A DNA stretch of 60,175 nt from Gammaproteobacteria bacterium (lineage in GTDB: Bacteria > Pseudomonadota > Gammaproteobacteria > Pseudomonadales > Azotimanducaceae): assembly GCA_002708765.1 (NCBI GenBank), contig PAPD01000048.1, positions 1-60,175 of the forward strand, read 5' to 3'. Shown in pieces: positions 8,862-17,802 of this stretch. The first letter of the stretch is position 1. Each line of letters begins with the position of its first letter. The notes beneath the pieces were generated by a model. That model was not told where the DNA came from. It did no database searches and was given only the letters and a program-made list of their open reading frames with translations. The translations under genes were made by a program, and so were the position numbers.

Positions 8862-9842
8862 ATGAGAGCTATAGTTTGTCACGATTTTTCAGGCTCTGAC
8901 GACCTGAAACTGGAAGAGGTTGAGACACCCACTCCATCGGGAAACCAGATCCTTGTAAAAATTGAAGCGACGGGAATAGGATACGTTGACGCTCTCATGG
9001 TTGAAGGAAGGTATCAGATAAAACCGCCTTTACCATATATTCCGGGCAATGAAATTTCTGGGACCATTATCTCCCTAGGTGAAAGTCGAACGAAACTGAA
9101 AATAGGACAACGCGTACTTGCGAGTCCAAGCACTGGCGGACTAGCCGAGATCATCGCCATGGATGCTGATCTCTGTGTTCCAATACCCGACTCCTTCGAA
9201 TATAACGCAGCAGCGGGCTTTTTAATCAATTATTGTACCGCCTTCTATGGCTTTAACTACTGCGGGAACCTAGTCGCTAACGAAAACATTCTGGTCCTGG
9301 GTGCCAGTGGGGGAGTAGGATTAGCAGCGATTGACTGTGCAACGGCAATAGGAGCAAAAGTTATAGCAGCGGCCTCTACTGAAGAAAAGAGAAACGCCTG
9401 CCTGGAAGCGGGAGCCACACATGTGCTGAATTATGAAGCGGAAAACTGGAGAGAAGTTCTGAAAGAAATTCTTGGGAGCCAACCTCTTGACATGGTATAT
9501 GATCCGGTAGGAGGTGCTTATTCCGAGACCGCTTTAAGATCACTCTCTCCAGGAGGAAGGTTTTTGGTTGTAGGTTTTGCCTCGGGCGAAATACCTTCCT
9601 TTCCAGCAAACCTCACCTTGCTAAAACGATGCTCGATCGTGGGAGTCAATTGGGGCGGACACATTTCTCAAAACCCGCCGACAGTCCAGGATGTAGTTTC
9701 CGGTTTAATGGAATGGATAAAAGAAGGGAAGATAAACCCTAAAGAAGGCCAAACCTTCAGCTTAGAGCAGGCTCCTTTGGCAATGCAACAGATTCTAGAG
9801 CGGAAGGCCATCGGAAAAGTTGTAGTTAACCCAGGATCATGA
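8862..9842 (+). CDS. NADPH:quinone oxidoreductase-like MDR protein
   Basis: A 326-residue zinc-independent medium-chain dehydrogenase/reductase of the zeta-crystallin type. The N-terminal GroES-like domain is followed by the nucleotide-binding ASGGVGLAAIDCA near residues 148-160 and the MVYDPVGG loop near 212. No structural or catalytic zinc ligands are visible, which fits quinone or enone reductases that use NADPH. It is a clear paralogue of the gene at 16783 (shared MVEGRYQIKPPLPY / MIQGKYQFKPPLPF region). AGGGGA just before the ATG is a good ribosome-binding site. Monocistronic, convergent with the DUF1295 gene. Confidence 0.85.
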   Translation: MRAIVCHDFSGSDDLKLEEVETPTPSGNQILVKIEATGIGYVDALMVEGRYQIKPPLPYIPGNEISGTIISLGESRTKLKIGQRVLASPSTGGLAEIIAMDADLCVPIPDSFEYNAAAGFLINYCTAFYGFNYCGNLVANENILVLGASGGVGLAAIDCATAIGAKVIAAASTEEKRNACLEAGATHVLNYEAENWREVLKEILGSQPLDMVYDPVGGAYSETALRSLSPGGRFLVVGFASGEIPSFPANLTLLKRCSIVGVNWGGHISQNPPTVQDVVSGLMEWIKEGKINPKEGQTFSLEQAPLAMQQILERKAIGKVVVNPGS

Positions 9843-9898
9843 TGCCCGAATAACCCGAAGATCGGACGATTAAACTTTATTCATCCTGGCTGGAGGCG

Positions 9899-10795
9899 CT
9901 AACCACTGTCCTTTTGTTTAAAAGGCCAGACAATCAAAACATTTGTCGACGATTTATATCTCTGGTAGCTGACATCATTACCCCACCTCAGATCCGCCTT
10001 CCTTTCCAACAAGTTGATGCCAGAAATCCGGGTCAGAAGCACAAAAACAAATAGAGGAGAAATCAGAGTCAGATGCTGCCAGCCTACCAGAGCCGGCAAT
10101 GAAATAATTGCGAGGCCCGTCCAGAATATAATTTCTCCAAAATAGTTTGGATGTCTCGACCAACGCCACAATCCCGTATTAATGTATGTTCGTGCATTTT
10201 CAGGATTTTCGTTGAAACGCGTTTTCTGGAAATCTGCTATAACCTCCGTAACGAATCCTGAAATAGAAACAGCAATGCCAGTAAAAAAAAATGGTCCAAG
10301 CGGAACTTCCTTGGAAGAAGTCAGAGCCGCCAAAACCGCACCACCAGTCACAGAAACCCAAAGCCCTTGCAAGGACCACGTCATAAGGAACTGCAGGAAA
10401 TTAGTCTTTATTGATCTAAAACGAGAATCTTCTCCGGCTCGCCGGACTCTGGAAAACAAAAAGCTTCCAAGCCTCAAAGCCCAAACAAGAACAAAACCGC
10501 CTAACACAAGTTCTCTCACACCAACATCTTCTGATATAGCCAGAACAAAAATCACTGCAGAGATATAAGTAAGGCTTCCAACCAAATCGAAGTATTTCTC
10601 TGTCTGTAAATAAAACGCCGGAATGAAACAAATCCACTGCAAGGCAAAAGCGAAGCCAACAGCCAAAAAGAAAACAGGCAGCCCATAGAATTTTACTCCG
10701 CCATCACTGCCGGCCCAAGCCAAGCCCAAACCAAGCACCACGCTGATAGCTATTCCGGTGATCGATATAAGGTTCCGTTTCATCATAATCCCCAT
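9899..10795 (-). CDS. DUF1295 (steroid 5-alpha-reductase-like) membrane protein
   Basis: A polytopic membrane protein of about 298 residues with roughly seven hydrophobic segments and the family signature TGLWRWSRHPNYFGEIIFWTG (in two parts: GLWRWSRHPNYFGE, IIFWTG) near residues 205-225. The motif is shared with eukaryotic steroid 5-alpha-reductases and methyltransferases such as ICMT. Bacterial DUF1295 proteins are presumed NADPH-dependent reductases of lipid double bonds, but the role is unproven. Three ATGs compete (10795, 10786, 10783); GGGGA at 10793-10789 best serves ATG 10783, so the true protein may be 294 residues. It follows the MaoC gene by about 40 bp on the same strand and is likely co-transcribed. 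Confidence 0.8.
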   Translation of the reverse strand: MGIMMKRNLISITGIAISVVLGLGLAWAGSDGGVKFYGLPVFFLAVGFAFALQWICFIPAFYLQTEKYFDLVGSLTYISAVIFVLAISEDVGVRELVLGGFVLVWALRLGSFLFSRVRRAGEDSRFRSIKTNFLQFLMTWSLQGLWVSVTGGAVLAALTSSKEVPLGPFFFTGIAVSISGFVTEVIADFQKTRFNENPENARTYINTGLWRWSRHPNYFGEIIFWTGLAIISLPALVGWQHLTLISPLFVFVLLTRISGINLLERKADLRWGNDVSYQRYKSSTNVLIVWPFKQKDSG

Positions 10796-10835
10796 TTTTT
10801 CTGCAAGCTATGAATCAAGCAACCAATAACCCGGG

Positions 10836-11672
10836 TCACTTAAAATTGAATTCTCCTTGATCGATCACTACCTGATCATCCTGATTCTCGGTACGGAATA
10901 GTGCCTTCTGACCATCGACCCACATCGAAACCGTTAATATGTCACCAGGAATAACCGGTTTGGAAAATCGTGCATTCATTGACAGAAAACGACCGGGGTC
11001 GCCGTCGCACAATCCATGCAAAAGTGCCCTGCCGGTAATCCCATACGTGCAAAGGCCATGCAAAATGGGCTTCTCAAAACCACCCGCCGTTGCAAAAGAC
11101 GGATCCGAGTGCAAAGGGTTTCGGTCTCCCGACAAACGATAAGTTAAAGCCTGATCCTCTCTCGTGGGATAAGTAATTCTTATATCTGGTGCTCTAGAAG
11201 GGAAATCAAGCTTTTCTGATGGTCCTCTATCGCCCCCCCACCCTCCTTCTCCTCTGCAAAACAGAGAGGTTTTAGTTCTTAAAAGAAGTTCATTGGTTTT
11301 CAGATCACGTGATTCTGACGTAAATTCAAGGACCGCTGCCGAACCTTTGTCCCAGATCGCGGTACACTCCCCGGTACTTTCTATTTCTCCATCGGGAGGA
11401 ATCTCACCTAACAGTTCAATTCCCTGTTCACCGTGCACCATCAGAAAAGGATTAAAGGAACCCACCTCCTTCATTGGAATTCCTCCCCCTCCGATAATCA
11501 CCGCGAAGGTTGGAAAAACTTTCTGCATAACGTCTTTAGTGTTTTCAGTAGTGTATTGCAACTCCTCAGTACCAGCACCTATACCAACAGCGTATAAAAG
11601 CGCGTCCTTTGAAGTCCAGCTTCGCTTCGACGGCTGTCCTTTCTGGCCAACAGCATCAGGATTAATTGCCAT
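10836..11672 (-). CDS. MaoC/hydratase-2 family enoyl-CoA hydratase
   Basis: A 278-residue double-hotdog protein like eukaryotic peroxisomal hydratase 2 (HSD17B4 domain) and actinobacterial ChsH3-type enzymes. The catalytic hydratase-2 motif SGDRNPLHSDPSFA is near residues 178-191 and is followed by PILHGLCTYGITGRALL, the standard C-terminal repeat. The reaction is hydration of trans-2-enoyl-CoA to (3R)-hydroxyacyl-CoA, here probably for bulky or branched acyl chains, given its DUF1295 neighbour. The start is supported by GAGGAG about 8 bases upstream. It is divergent from trhO (89-bp gap) and heads a two-gene unit with the DUF1295 gene. Confidence 0.85.
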   Translation of the reverse strand: MAINPDAVGQKGQPSKRSWTSKDALLYAVGIGAGTEELQYTTENTKDVMQKVFPTFAVIIGGGGIPMKEVGSFNPFLMVHGEQGIELLGEIPPDGEIESTGECTAIWDKGSAAVLEFTSESRDLKTNELLLRTKTSLFCRGEGGWGGDRGPSEKLDFPSRAPDIRITYPTREDQALTYRLSGDRNPLHSDPSFATAGGFEKPILHGLCTYGITGRALLHGLCDGDPGRFLSMNARFSKPVIPGDILTVSMWVDGQKALFRTENQDDQVVIDQGEFNFK

Positions 11673-11761
11673 AGTTTTCTCCTCGGTTAGCGATCTTCAC
11701 AATAGATTAGGTAGTAATATAATACTTGATTGAAAGGCAAATTGTTAAGAAAGGAGATACG

Positions 11762-12748
11762 TTGACAGAGAAAAATCAATATGTGGTTTGCGCGTTATAT
11801 CAGTTCGTAAAAATTTCTGATCTCGACGTCTTAAAAACACAATTAAGAATCCTATTTGAAGATCACATGATCCGAGGAACCATCCTGATAGCTCATGAAG
11901 GGATTAACGGCACCGTCTCGGGAAAGAGAGAAAGCATAGATAGTTTGTTAAATTTTTTGAAGGACAAAGGTTTTCTTCTGCTATCGATCAAAGAATCCAT
12001 TTCCTCTGAAATACCGTTTCTGAGAAGCAAAGTAAAAATAAAACCTGAAATTGTTACCATGGGATTACCGGACATCGATCCCAATAAATCTGCAGGAACA
12101 TATGTAAAACCGGAGGACTGGAATGATCTGATATCTGATCCAGACGTTACAGTAATAGATACCAGAAATATCTACGAGGTAAACGTCGGTACTTTTCAGG
12201 GAGCAATCAACCCTAATACTGAGTCGTTCAGAGAGTTTCCAAGGTTCGTCGAAAAAAATCTAGTTGGCAAAAAGAACAGGAAAATTGCAATGTTTTGCAC
12301 CGGAGGAATTCGCTGCGAAAAATCTACTTCCTTTCTCAAAGAAAATGGCTTCGAAAATATCTATCATATAGAAGGAGGAATTCTTAAATATCTCGAAACC
12401 GTTCCTGAAGATGAATCTCTTTGGCAAGGAGAGTGTTTCGTGTTTGATGATCGAGTCACAGTTGATCATGGTTTAGTGCAAGGTAGCTACGATCAGTGTC
12501 ACGCTTGCCGTATGCCGATAACAGACGAAGATAAATCGACCGGTGATTTTACGCAAGGGATTAGTTGCCCGCATTGCATAAGACAAAAGACTGATAGAGA
12601 TCGGGAAAGATTTAGGGAGCGACAAAAGCAGATAGAACTGCTAGAAAAACGACAAGAAAAACATTTAGGTAAGACTGGAAGAAAAGATCAGGAAGCCCGG
12701 AAAGCAGAAAAAATTAAACGGATGCGCGAAAAAGACCGGCAAACGTGA
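11762..12748 (+). CDS. trhO: tRNA uridine-34 hydroxylase TrhO (YceA, rhodanese family)
   Basis: A 328-residue cytoplasmic protein that uses O2 to make 5-hydroxyuridine at position 34 of certain tRNAs, the first step toward cmo5U/mcmo5U. The N-terminal acylphosphatase-like domain ([14 protein letters not shown] onward) is followed by a rhodanese domain with catalytic C179 in [11 protein letters not shown] and a second cysteine at 185. A C-terminal zinc-ribbon-like segment (CHACRMP, then CPHC) and a charged helical tail follow. TTG 11762 is taken as the start because AAGGAGA lies five bases upstream and family members begin with YVVA-like strands here; an upstream in-frame start would add 12 unrelated residues. 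The acyl-CoA dehydrogenase gene follows after 51 bp. Confidence 0.9.
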   Translation: MTEKNQYVVCALYQFVKISDLDVLKTQLRILFEDHMIRGTILIAHEGINGTVSGKRESIDSLLNFLKDKGFLLLSIKESISSEIPFLRSKVKIKPEIVTMGLPDIDPNKSAGTYVKPEDWNDLISDPDVTVIDTRNIYEVNVGTFQGAINPNTESFREFPRFVEKNLVGKKNRKIAMFCTGGIRCEKSTSFLKENGFENIYHIEGGILKYLETVPEDESLWQGECFVFDDRVTVDHGLVQGSYDQCHACRMPITDEDKSTGDFTQGISCPHCIRQKTDRDRERFRERQKQIELLEKRQEKHLGKTGRKDQEARKAEKIKRMREKDRQT

Positions 12749-12799
12749 TAGCTTCTATAACTAGCGTGAATTACACGCGACAAAAAATGGAGAAAAACA

Positions 12800-14098
12800 A
12801 TGACGTGGGGATTTGATACAGACTCGGAATTTCAAGACGTTCTTGATTGGACCGCAGATTTCGTTGACAAAAAAGTCTCGCCTCTCGACATGGTGTTGAA
12901 CGAAAGCTATCTGGTTAATGATCCGGACTTCATCAGACTAGTGAGACCACTACAGAAGGAAGTCAAGGATCGAGGTCTATGGGCTTGCCATCTTGGCCCC
13001 GAACTGGACGGACCCGGTTATGGCCAACTAAAACTTGCTTTGCTTAACGAGATTCTAGGAACATCCCGATTCGCGCCTATCGTCTTTGGGTGTCAGGCCC
13101 CCGATTCGGGAAATGCTGAAATCCTCGCTCACTATGGCACTGAAGAACATAAGGAAAAGTATTTAAAGCCTTTACTCGAAGGAGAAATAGTTTCCTGCTT
13201 CTCCATGACCGAACCGCACGCCGGTGCCGATCCAACTATGTTTAAATGCATGGCCTTAGAAGACGGCGATGATTATGTAATTAATGGCGAAAAATGGTAC
13301 TCCTCCAATGCTAGATACGCTTCTTTTTTTATAGTCATGACCGTTACCGACCCCGATGCTCCGCCACATAAGAGAATGAGCCAGTTCATTGTCCCGGCAG
13401 AGACACCGGGAATAAATATCCTAAGAAATGTAGGTGTCGGAACTGAGTCACCCGGCAAGGGATCCCACGGCTATATCAGATACGAAAACGTGAGAATTCC
13501 GAAAACAAATATGCTGGGTGACAGAGGGCAGGCGTTTGCGGTAGCTCAGACTCGGCTGGGAGGAGGAAGAATACACCACGCGATGAGAACCCTGGGTCAG
13601 ATCAGAAAAGCGTTCGATATGATGTGTGAGAGAGCTTTGTCCAGGACCACAAAAGGCGAAGTTTTGGCTGATAAACAAATGGTTCAGGAAAAGATAGCGG
13701 ACTCATGGATTGAAATGGAACAGTTTAGACTACTGGTCCTGCGAACTGCTTGGCGAATCGATCAATACAACGACTACATGAAAGTTCGAAAAGACATCGC
13801 CGCAATAAAAGCTGCTATGCCGAAGGTTTATCACGATGTAGTGTCAAGAGCGCTTCACATTCATGGATCTCTTGGAATATCAAACGAGATGCCTTTTACC
13901 TCGATGCTAATAGGATCCTACGCAATGGGTCTTGCGGATGGTCCAACAGAAGTTCACAAGGTCACAGTAGCAAGACAGGTCTTACGAGACTACGAACCAT
14001 GCGATGATCTTTTCCCATCATACAGCCTTCCTCGTCGACAGGAGGAGGCTCTGGCACTATATGGGGACATGATAGAACGAGATATAGCTACCTGGTAA
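12800..14098 (+). CDS. Acyl-CoA dehydrogenase
   Basis: A 432-residue flavoprotein of the ACAD family (ACAD10/11-like size). Domain order is normal: N-terminal helical domain, FAD-contacting CFSMTEPHAGADPT near residue 133, ENGEKWYSSNA-type strand (here VINGEKWYSSNARYASF), and a C-terminal helical domain containing HGSLGISNEMPF and DGPTEVHKVTVARQ. It oxidises acyl-CoA to trans-2-enoyl-CoA with electrons going to ETF. A GGAG lies before the ATG. It leads a run of three same-strand genes (nitroreductase 17 bp later, then the SirB1-family gene). A kinase-like gene of the type often fused to ACAD10/11 lies nearby at 15677 on the other strand. Chain specificity unknown. Confidence 0.9.
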   Translation: MTWGFDTDSEFQDVLDWTADFVDKKVSPLDMVLNESYLVNDPDFIRLVRPLQKEVKDRGLWACHLGPELDGPGYGQLKLALLNEILGTSRFAPIVFGCQAPDSGNAEILAHYGTEEHKEKYLKPLLEGEIVSCFSMTEPHAGADPTMFKCMALEDGDDYVINGEKWYSSNARYASFFIVMTVTDPDAPPHKRMSQFIVPAETPGINILRNVGVGTESPGKGSHGYIRYENVRIPKTNMLGDRGQAFAVAQTRLGGGRIHHAMRTLGQIRKAFDMMCERALSRTTKGEVLADKQMVQEKIADSWIEMEQFRLLVLRTAWRIDQYNDYMKVRKDIAAIKAAMPKVYHDVVSRALHIHGSLGISNEMPFTSMLIGSYAMGLADGPTEVHKVTVARQVLRDYEPCDDLFPSYSLPRRQEEALALYGDMIERDIATW

Positions 14099-14115
14099 AA
14101 AAGAAGGATAGAAAA

Positions 14116-14790
14116 ATGACTCATGATCAATTAGAACTTAGCAATGACGAATTGCTCAGCACGACAAGAGCGGTCCGAAAAAGACTGGACCTTGACCGCC
14201 CCGTATCGATGGAGGTAATAAAAGAATGTCTGGAACTAGCAGTTCAGGCACCCACCGGATCTAACTCACAAAACTGGCAGTTTGTGTTCGTCACCGATCC
14301 CGATAAAAAGAAAAAAATCGGGGAACTCTACAGACAGGCATTCAGTCTTTATCGCGAGATGCCAATGGCAATTCACAAACTCCACTCTGATTCAGAAGAT
14401 AAAGATCTGAAAAATAGCCAAGAAAGATCCGCTTCATCGGCAGATTATTTGGGTGAAAATATGGGAAAGGTTCCGGCGATGATGATTCCTTGTATAACCG
14501 GAAGAACCGATAATGAGGAGGGCAATAATGTTCTCGCACAGACTGCCCTGTACGGATCAATAATTCCGGCGGCATGGAGCTTCATGCTGGCTGCAAGGGC
14601 AAGAGGAATAGGAACTGCGTGGACCACCTTGCACCTGATGCACGAAAAAGAAATTGCGGATTTATTAGGAATCCCATATGACGAATTTATGCAAATCGCG
14701 CTTATTCCCATCGCTTATACTAAAGGCACCAATTTTAAAGCCGCCTACAGACCGGAAATCGAAAACGTGATGCACATTAACCATTGGTGA
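14116..14790 (+). CDS. Nitroreductase family FMN oxidoreductase
   Basis: A 224-residue FMN-binding nitroreductase-fold protein. Typical features are TTRAVRKRLDLDRPV near residue 16 (the R-x-x-R phosphate-binding segment), the APTGSNSQNWQFVFV motif near 52, and ARARGIGTAWTTLHLMHE near 163 for the second FMN-contacting element. Reactions in this family range from nitro and quinone reduction to dehydro-F420 reduction, where the same fold forms the C-terminal half of mycobacterial FbiB. Because the window's CofE lacks that half, this stand-alone gene is one candidate for the job, although it sits 23 kb away beside an acyl-CoA dehydrogenase. That link is speculation. Confidence 0.82.
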   Translation: MTHDQLELSNDELLSTTRAVRKRLDLDRPVSMEVIKECLELAVQAPTGSNSQNWQFVFVTDPDKKKKIGELYRQAFSLYREMPMAIHKLHSDSEDKDLKNSQERSASSADYLGENMGKVPAMMIPCITGRTDNEEGNNVLAQTALYGSIIPAAWSFMLAARARGIGTAWTTLHLMHEKEIADLLGIPYDEFMQIALIPIAYTKGTNFKAAYRPEIENVMHINHW

Positions 14791-14840
14791 TCTCAAACTT
14801 GCATGAGGAAAAACAGAGAACTCGACAAGGAAATGTGTTC

Positions 14841-15680
14841 ATGGAAAATCATCAAATTGAATTTGTCCGGCTAAGATTTGAAGAAATTTCTTTAATGAAT
14901 GACGAAGTTTTTCCTCTTGCGGAGGCAGCGCTGCTTATCGCGATAGAAGCAGGGGAAAATTTGGACATTCAGCGGTACCTCGATAACCTGTCGGAACTCG
15001 CAAAAGAATTCACAAATTTTCGGAAGTCGAGACCAAAAGCAACTATTGCTAAATCCATGATCTCCTTTATTTATGAGGAATCCGGTTTTTCTGGCAACAG
15101 AAATAATTACTATGATCCGGCTAACAGCTATCTAAATAAGGTTATCGACAACAAAGTAGGCATCCCTGTAAGTTTAGCACTGTTGCATCTTTCGATAGGA
15201 AATCAACTGGATATTCCAGTTGAAGGTATAGCGTTCCCTGGGCACTTTCTTGTCCGTTATGTTGGCGATGGAGGCTCACTAATTGACCCTTTTTTCGGGA
15301 GAGAACTAAGCACTTATGACTGCAAAACCCTGTTGAAACAGATTTCTGGCGGAAGTGTCGAACTTGACCATAGTCATTTCCAGGTGGCCACGAAGAAAGA
15401 AATTCTTATACGAATGATTGATAACCTGAAACAGATATTCTGGAAAGAAAAAAAATGGGAGCGTTGCCAGATGTGTATCGAGAAACAGATATTTTTATCT
15501 TCCCATGAAGGTCAATTCGAACTTCAACTCGGAGCAATGTATGAAATTCGAGGAAATCTGGATCTCGCGCAGGATAAATACGAATCAATAATAACCAACG
15601 AGGCTAGCGATGAAAACGTGAGATCAATTGCGTCGAAGCGATTATTATCATTATCTCCAAAGCCGAGAATTATTCACTAG
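14841..15680 (+). CDS. SirB1 family transglutaminase-like/TPR protein
   Basis: A 279-residue protein of the SirB1 (UPF0162) family: an N-terminal helical region, a transglutaminase-like core (DNKVGIPVSLALLHLS, then GIAFPGHFLVRY near residues 110-145) and a C-terminal tetratricopeptide-like tail. The biochemical role of the family is not established. ATG 14841 is preferred over upstream in-frame TTG/GTG codons, since AAGGAAA lies 7 bases before it and the extra 19 residues would be unlike the family. It is third in a unit with the acyl-CoA dehydrogenase and nitroreductase genes. Its stop TAG shares CTAG with the stop of the convergent kinase gene. Confidence 0.82.
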   Translation: MENHQIEFVRLRFEEISLMNDEVFPLAEAALLIAIEAGENLDIQRYLDNLSELAKEFTNFRKSRPKATIAKSMISFIYEESGFSGNRNNYYDPANSYLNKVIDNKVGIPVSLALLHLSIGNQLDIPVEGIAFPGHFLVRYVGDGGSLIDPFFGRELSTYDCKTLLKQISGGSVELDHSHFQVATKKEILIRMIDNLKQIFWKEKKWERCQMCIEKQIFLSSHEGQFELQLGAMYEIRGNLDLAQDKYESIITNEASDENVRSIASKRLLSLSPKPRIIH

Positions 15681-16705
15681 GATCTAGATAACAACTCTAA
15701 AGCCGAGCTCGCTCTCCTAGCTACGCTGTTCTTCTGCTTTTCCAGATCCACATCACGCTCTTTCCCCATTGCTCCCACCAGATAGCGTCTATAAACCCCC
15801 TGACCAATTGCCGCCAACCTCCAATGAGAAAAAGCACGATAGTAATCAATATTGGAAACATCCCGACCAGTTTCCTGTGCATAAAAATCTAGGAATTTCT
15901 GCCGAGAGAAAAAGCCACCAACGGCAGTGGGCGATTGATCTCCTTCCCCCGGTTCGGGAACTTCATCAAGCGTTACCCAGTTATTCAGTACGTATCCTAA
16001 ATCCGCTAAGGGATCACCTAGTGTACAAAGCTCCCAATCCAGAACAGCCCTAACATTCCCTTCTGAAACAATCATATTACCTAGCCTGAAATCACCATGG
16101 ACGATCGTAGCTCCCATCTGTTGAGGCATTTTTTCAGTTAAGATCTGGCAGCTCTCTTCCATTTCCGGAATCTCATGAGTTTTGGATGCCTCCCATTGGC
16201 GGACCCACCTTTTTATCTGCCTAGCCAGATAATCCTCTTTTCTGCCCAAATCACCTAAACCTATCTCGTCTGGTTCCAAAGCATGGAGATCACAGAGAAT
16301 TTTCGCGACATCCTTACTAATGGATTGTTTCTCTTTCTCTCGCAACAAAGAAGCACTAACAGAATCATTAAGAACCTCTCCCTCAACAAATTTCATGAAA
16401 TAGAAATCAGCACCGTTAATAGATTTATCTGTGCACAGAGCAATGCTTGCGGGGACCGGAACCCGAGTATCTTTGAGAGATCTGATTATTTTATATTCTC
16501 GTCCCATATCATGGGCCGATTCAAGAACCTGACCAAGTGGGGGGCGTCTCAAGACATAACCGTTCGCGGACGAATCTTCGCAATGAAAAGTCAAATTCGA
16601 GTGGCCACCCGCTATAAGGGAAAAAGACAGCGGCAGGCTCAGCTCAGGAATCTCCTTTTCCAGCCATGCCACAACATTATTTTCATCTATACCTTCAACC
16701 AACAT
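15677..16705 (-). CDS. Phosphotransferase (APH/choline-kinase fold, ACAD10-kinase-like)
   Basis: A 342-residue kinase-fold protein. The catalytic loop VHGDFRLGNMIV supplies the HxDxxxxN pattern and LDWELCTLGDPLADLGYVL gives the metal-binding D-W-E; the N-terminal SLIAGGHSNLTF is the glycine-rich strand. This exact pattern is shared with the kinase domain of ACAD10/11, which phosphorylates 4-hydroxyacyl-CoA. The presence of an acyl-CoA dehydrogenase gene 1.6 kb away makes a 4-hydroxyacid degradation role plausible. ATG 16705 is chosen because AAGGAGAG precedes it, whereas an in-frame ATG nine codons upstream has no such site. Divergent from the MDR gene at 16783. Confidence 0.82.
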   Translation of the reverse strand: MLVEGIDENNVVAWLEKEIPELSLPLSFSLIAGGHSNLTFHCEDSSANGYVLRRPPLGQVLESAHDMGREYKIIRSLKDTRVPVPASIALCTDKSINGADFYFMKFVEGEVLNDSVSASLLREKEKQSISKDVAKILCDLHALEPDEIGLGDLGRKEDYLARQIKRWVRQWEASKTHEIPEMEESCQILTEKMPQQMGATIVHGDFRLGNMIVSEGNVRAVLDWELCTLGDPLADLGYVLNNWVTLDEVPEPGEGDQSPTAVGGFFSRQKFLDFYAQETGRDVSNIDYYRAFSHWRLAAIGQGVYRRYLVGAMGKERDVDLEKQKNSVARRASSALELLSRS

Positions 16706-16782
16706 TTCTCTCCTTTCTCGCGAGGCAAACAAAGAGTATCAACATTGTGATAGATTGTCCTTTTTCGATAGGAGCCAATTCA

Positions 16783-17802
16783 ATGAGATCACTTATATGC
16801 CGCAAGATTAGTGAGGATATAACTTCAGTCGAAATTGAAGAAATTGAGTTACCAGAACCAGAACCAAATGAAGTACAGATCAAGATCATGGCTTGTGCAG
16901 TCAATTTCCCCGACATCTTGATGATTCAGGGTAAGTATCAATTCAAGCCACCTCTTCCTTTCGCTCCAGGAGGAGAATTTTCAGGAGAAATTGTGGCAAT
17001 CGGGTCGCAAGTCTCAGGGTTTTCGACTGGCGATAGAGTTGTCGCTGGAGCAAGATACGGAGGTTTTAGCGAATACATTAACGTGGACGAAAATTCAGTA
17101 AGAACTCTTCCTAAGGCAATAAGTTTCGCAAAGGCAGCCTGCTATAGCACAACCTATCTTACAGCACTAGTTGCACTGAAAATCAGAGGTAATCTTCAAC
17201 CTAATGAAACTCTTCTGGTTCATGGAGCAACCGGCGGAGTGGGCCTAGCTGCAGTAGACCTAGGCAAATATATGGGAGCCAAAGTAATAGCAACAGGAGG
17301 CACAGACGAAAAACTTGCAATAGTAAAAGCTAGGGGAGCAGACCATATAATCAATTATACCCAGCAAGATGCTTCTCTTGGAGGATTCAAAGAAAAGGTT
17401 AAAGAACTTACTAATGGTCGTGGAGCTGACGTTATCTTTGATCCTGTTGGTGGAACAGTCTTCGATGAAAGCATCAGATGTATAAACTGGAATGGAAGGA
17501 TCCTAACAATCGGTTTCACCTCCGGAGTATGGCCAAAAGCACCGGTGAATCACATTCTTATTAAACAAATTAGTGTTATCGGTGTCCGTGCTGGAGAGAT
17601 AGGTCGACGAAATCCTGAGCTCGGTAGGCAGAATGGAGCCGAAATTCACCAGCTTTTGACAGAGGGTTCGATCGACCCTCACGTATGTGCTTCATTCCCT
17701 ATCGAGGACGCAGTTAAAGCGATGCAAATGCTTCAGAACAGAAAAGTTGTTGGAAAAGTGGTCATCACTGCAAATGGTTATTCTCCTCAGGAGATTACCT
17801 AA
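16783..17802 (+). CDS. NADPH:quinone oxidoreductase-like MDR protein (second copy)
   Basis: A 339-residue zeta-crystallin-type medium-chain reductase, paralogous to the gene at 8862. It has the GroES-like N-terminal half, HGATGGVGLAAVDLGKYMGA for NADPH binding near residues 147-166, and ADVIFDPVGGTVFDES near 215; zinc ligands are absent. ATG 16783 is preceded by AGGAG at eight bases, so the longer in-frame extension upstream, which overlaps the divergent kinase gene, is not used. Its TAA overlaps the stop of the convergent CoA-transferase gene by four bases. Such enzymes reduce quinones or enoyl compounds; the substrate is unknown. Confidence 0.85.
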   Translation: MRSLICRKISEDITSVEIEEIELPEPEPNEVQIKIMACAVNFPDILMIQGKYQFKPPLPFAPGGEFSGEIVAIGSQVSGFSTGDRVVAGARYGGFSEYINVDENSVRTLPKAISFAKAACYSTTYLTALVALKIRGNLQPNETLLVHGATGGVGLAAVDLGKYMGAKVIATGGTDEKLAIVKARGADHIINYTQQDASLGGFKEKVKELTNGRGADVIFDPVGGTVFDESIRCINWNGRILTIGFTSGVWPKAPVNHILIKQISVIGVRAGEIGRRNPELGRQNGAEIHQLLTEGSIDPHVCASFPIEDAVKAMQMLQNRKVVGKVVITANGYSPQEIT

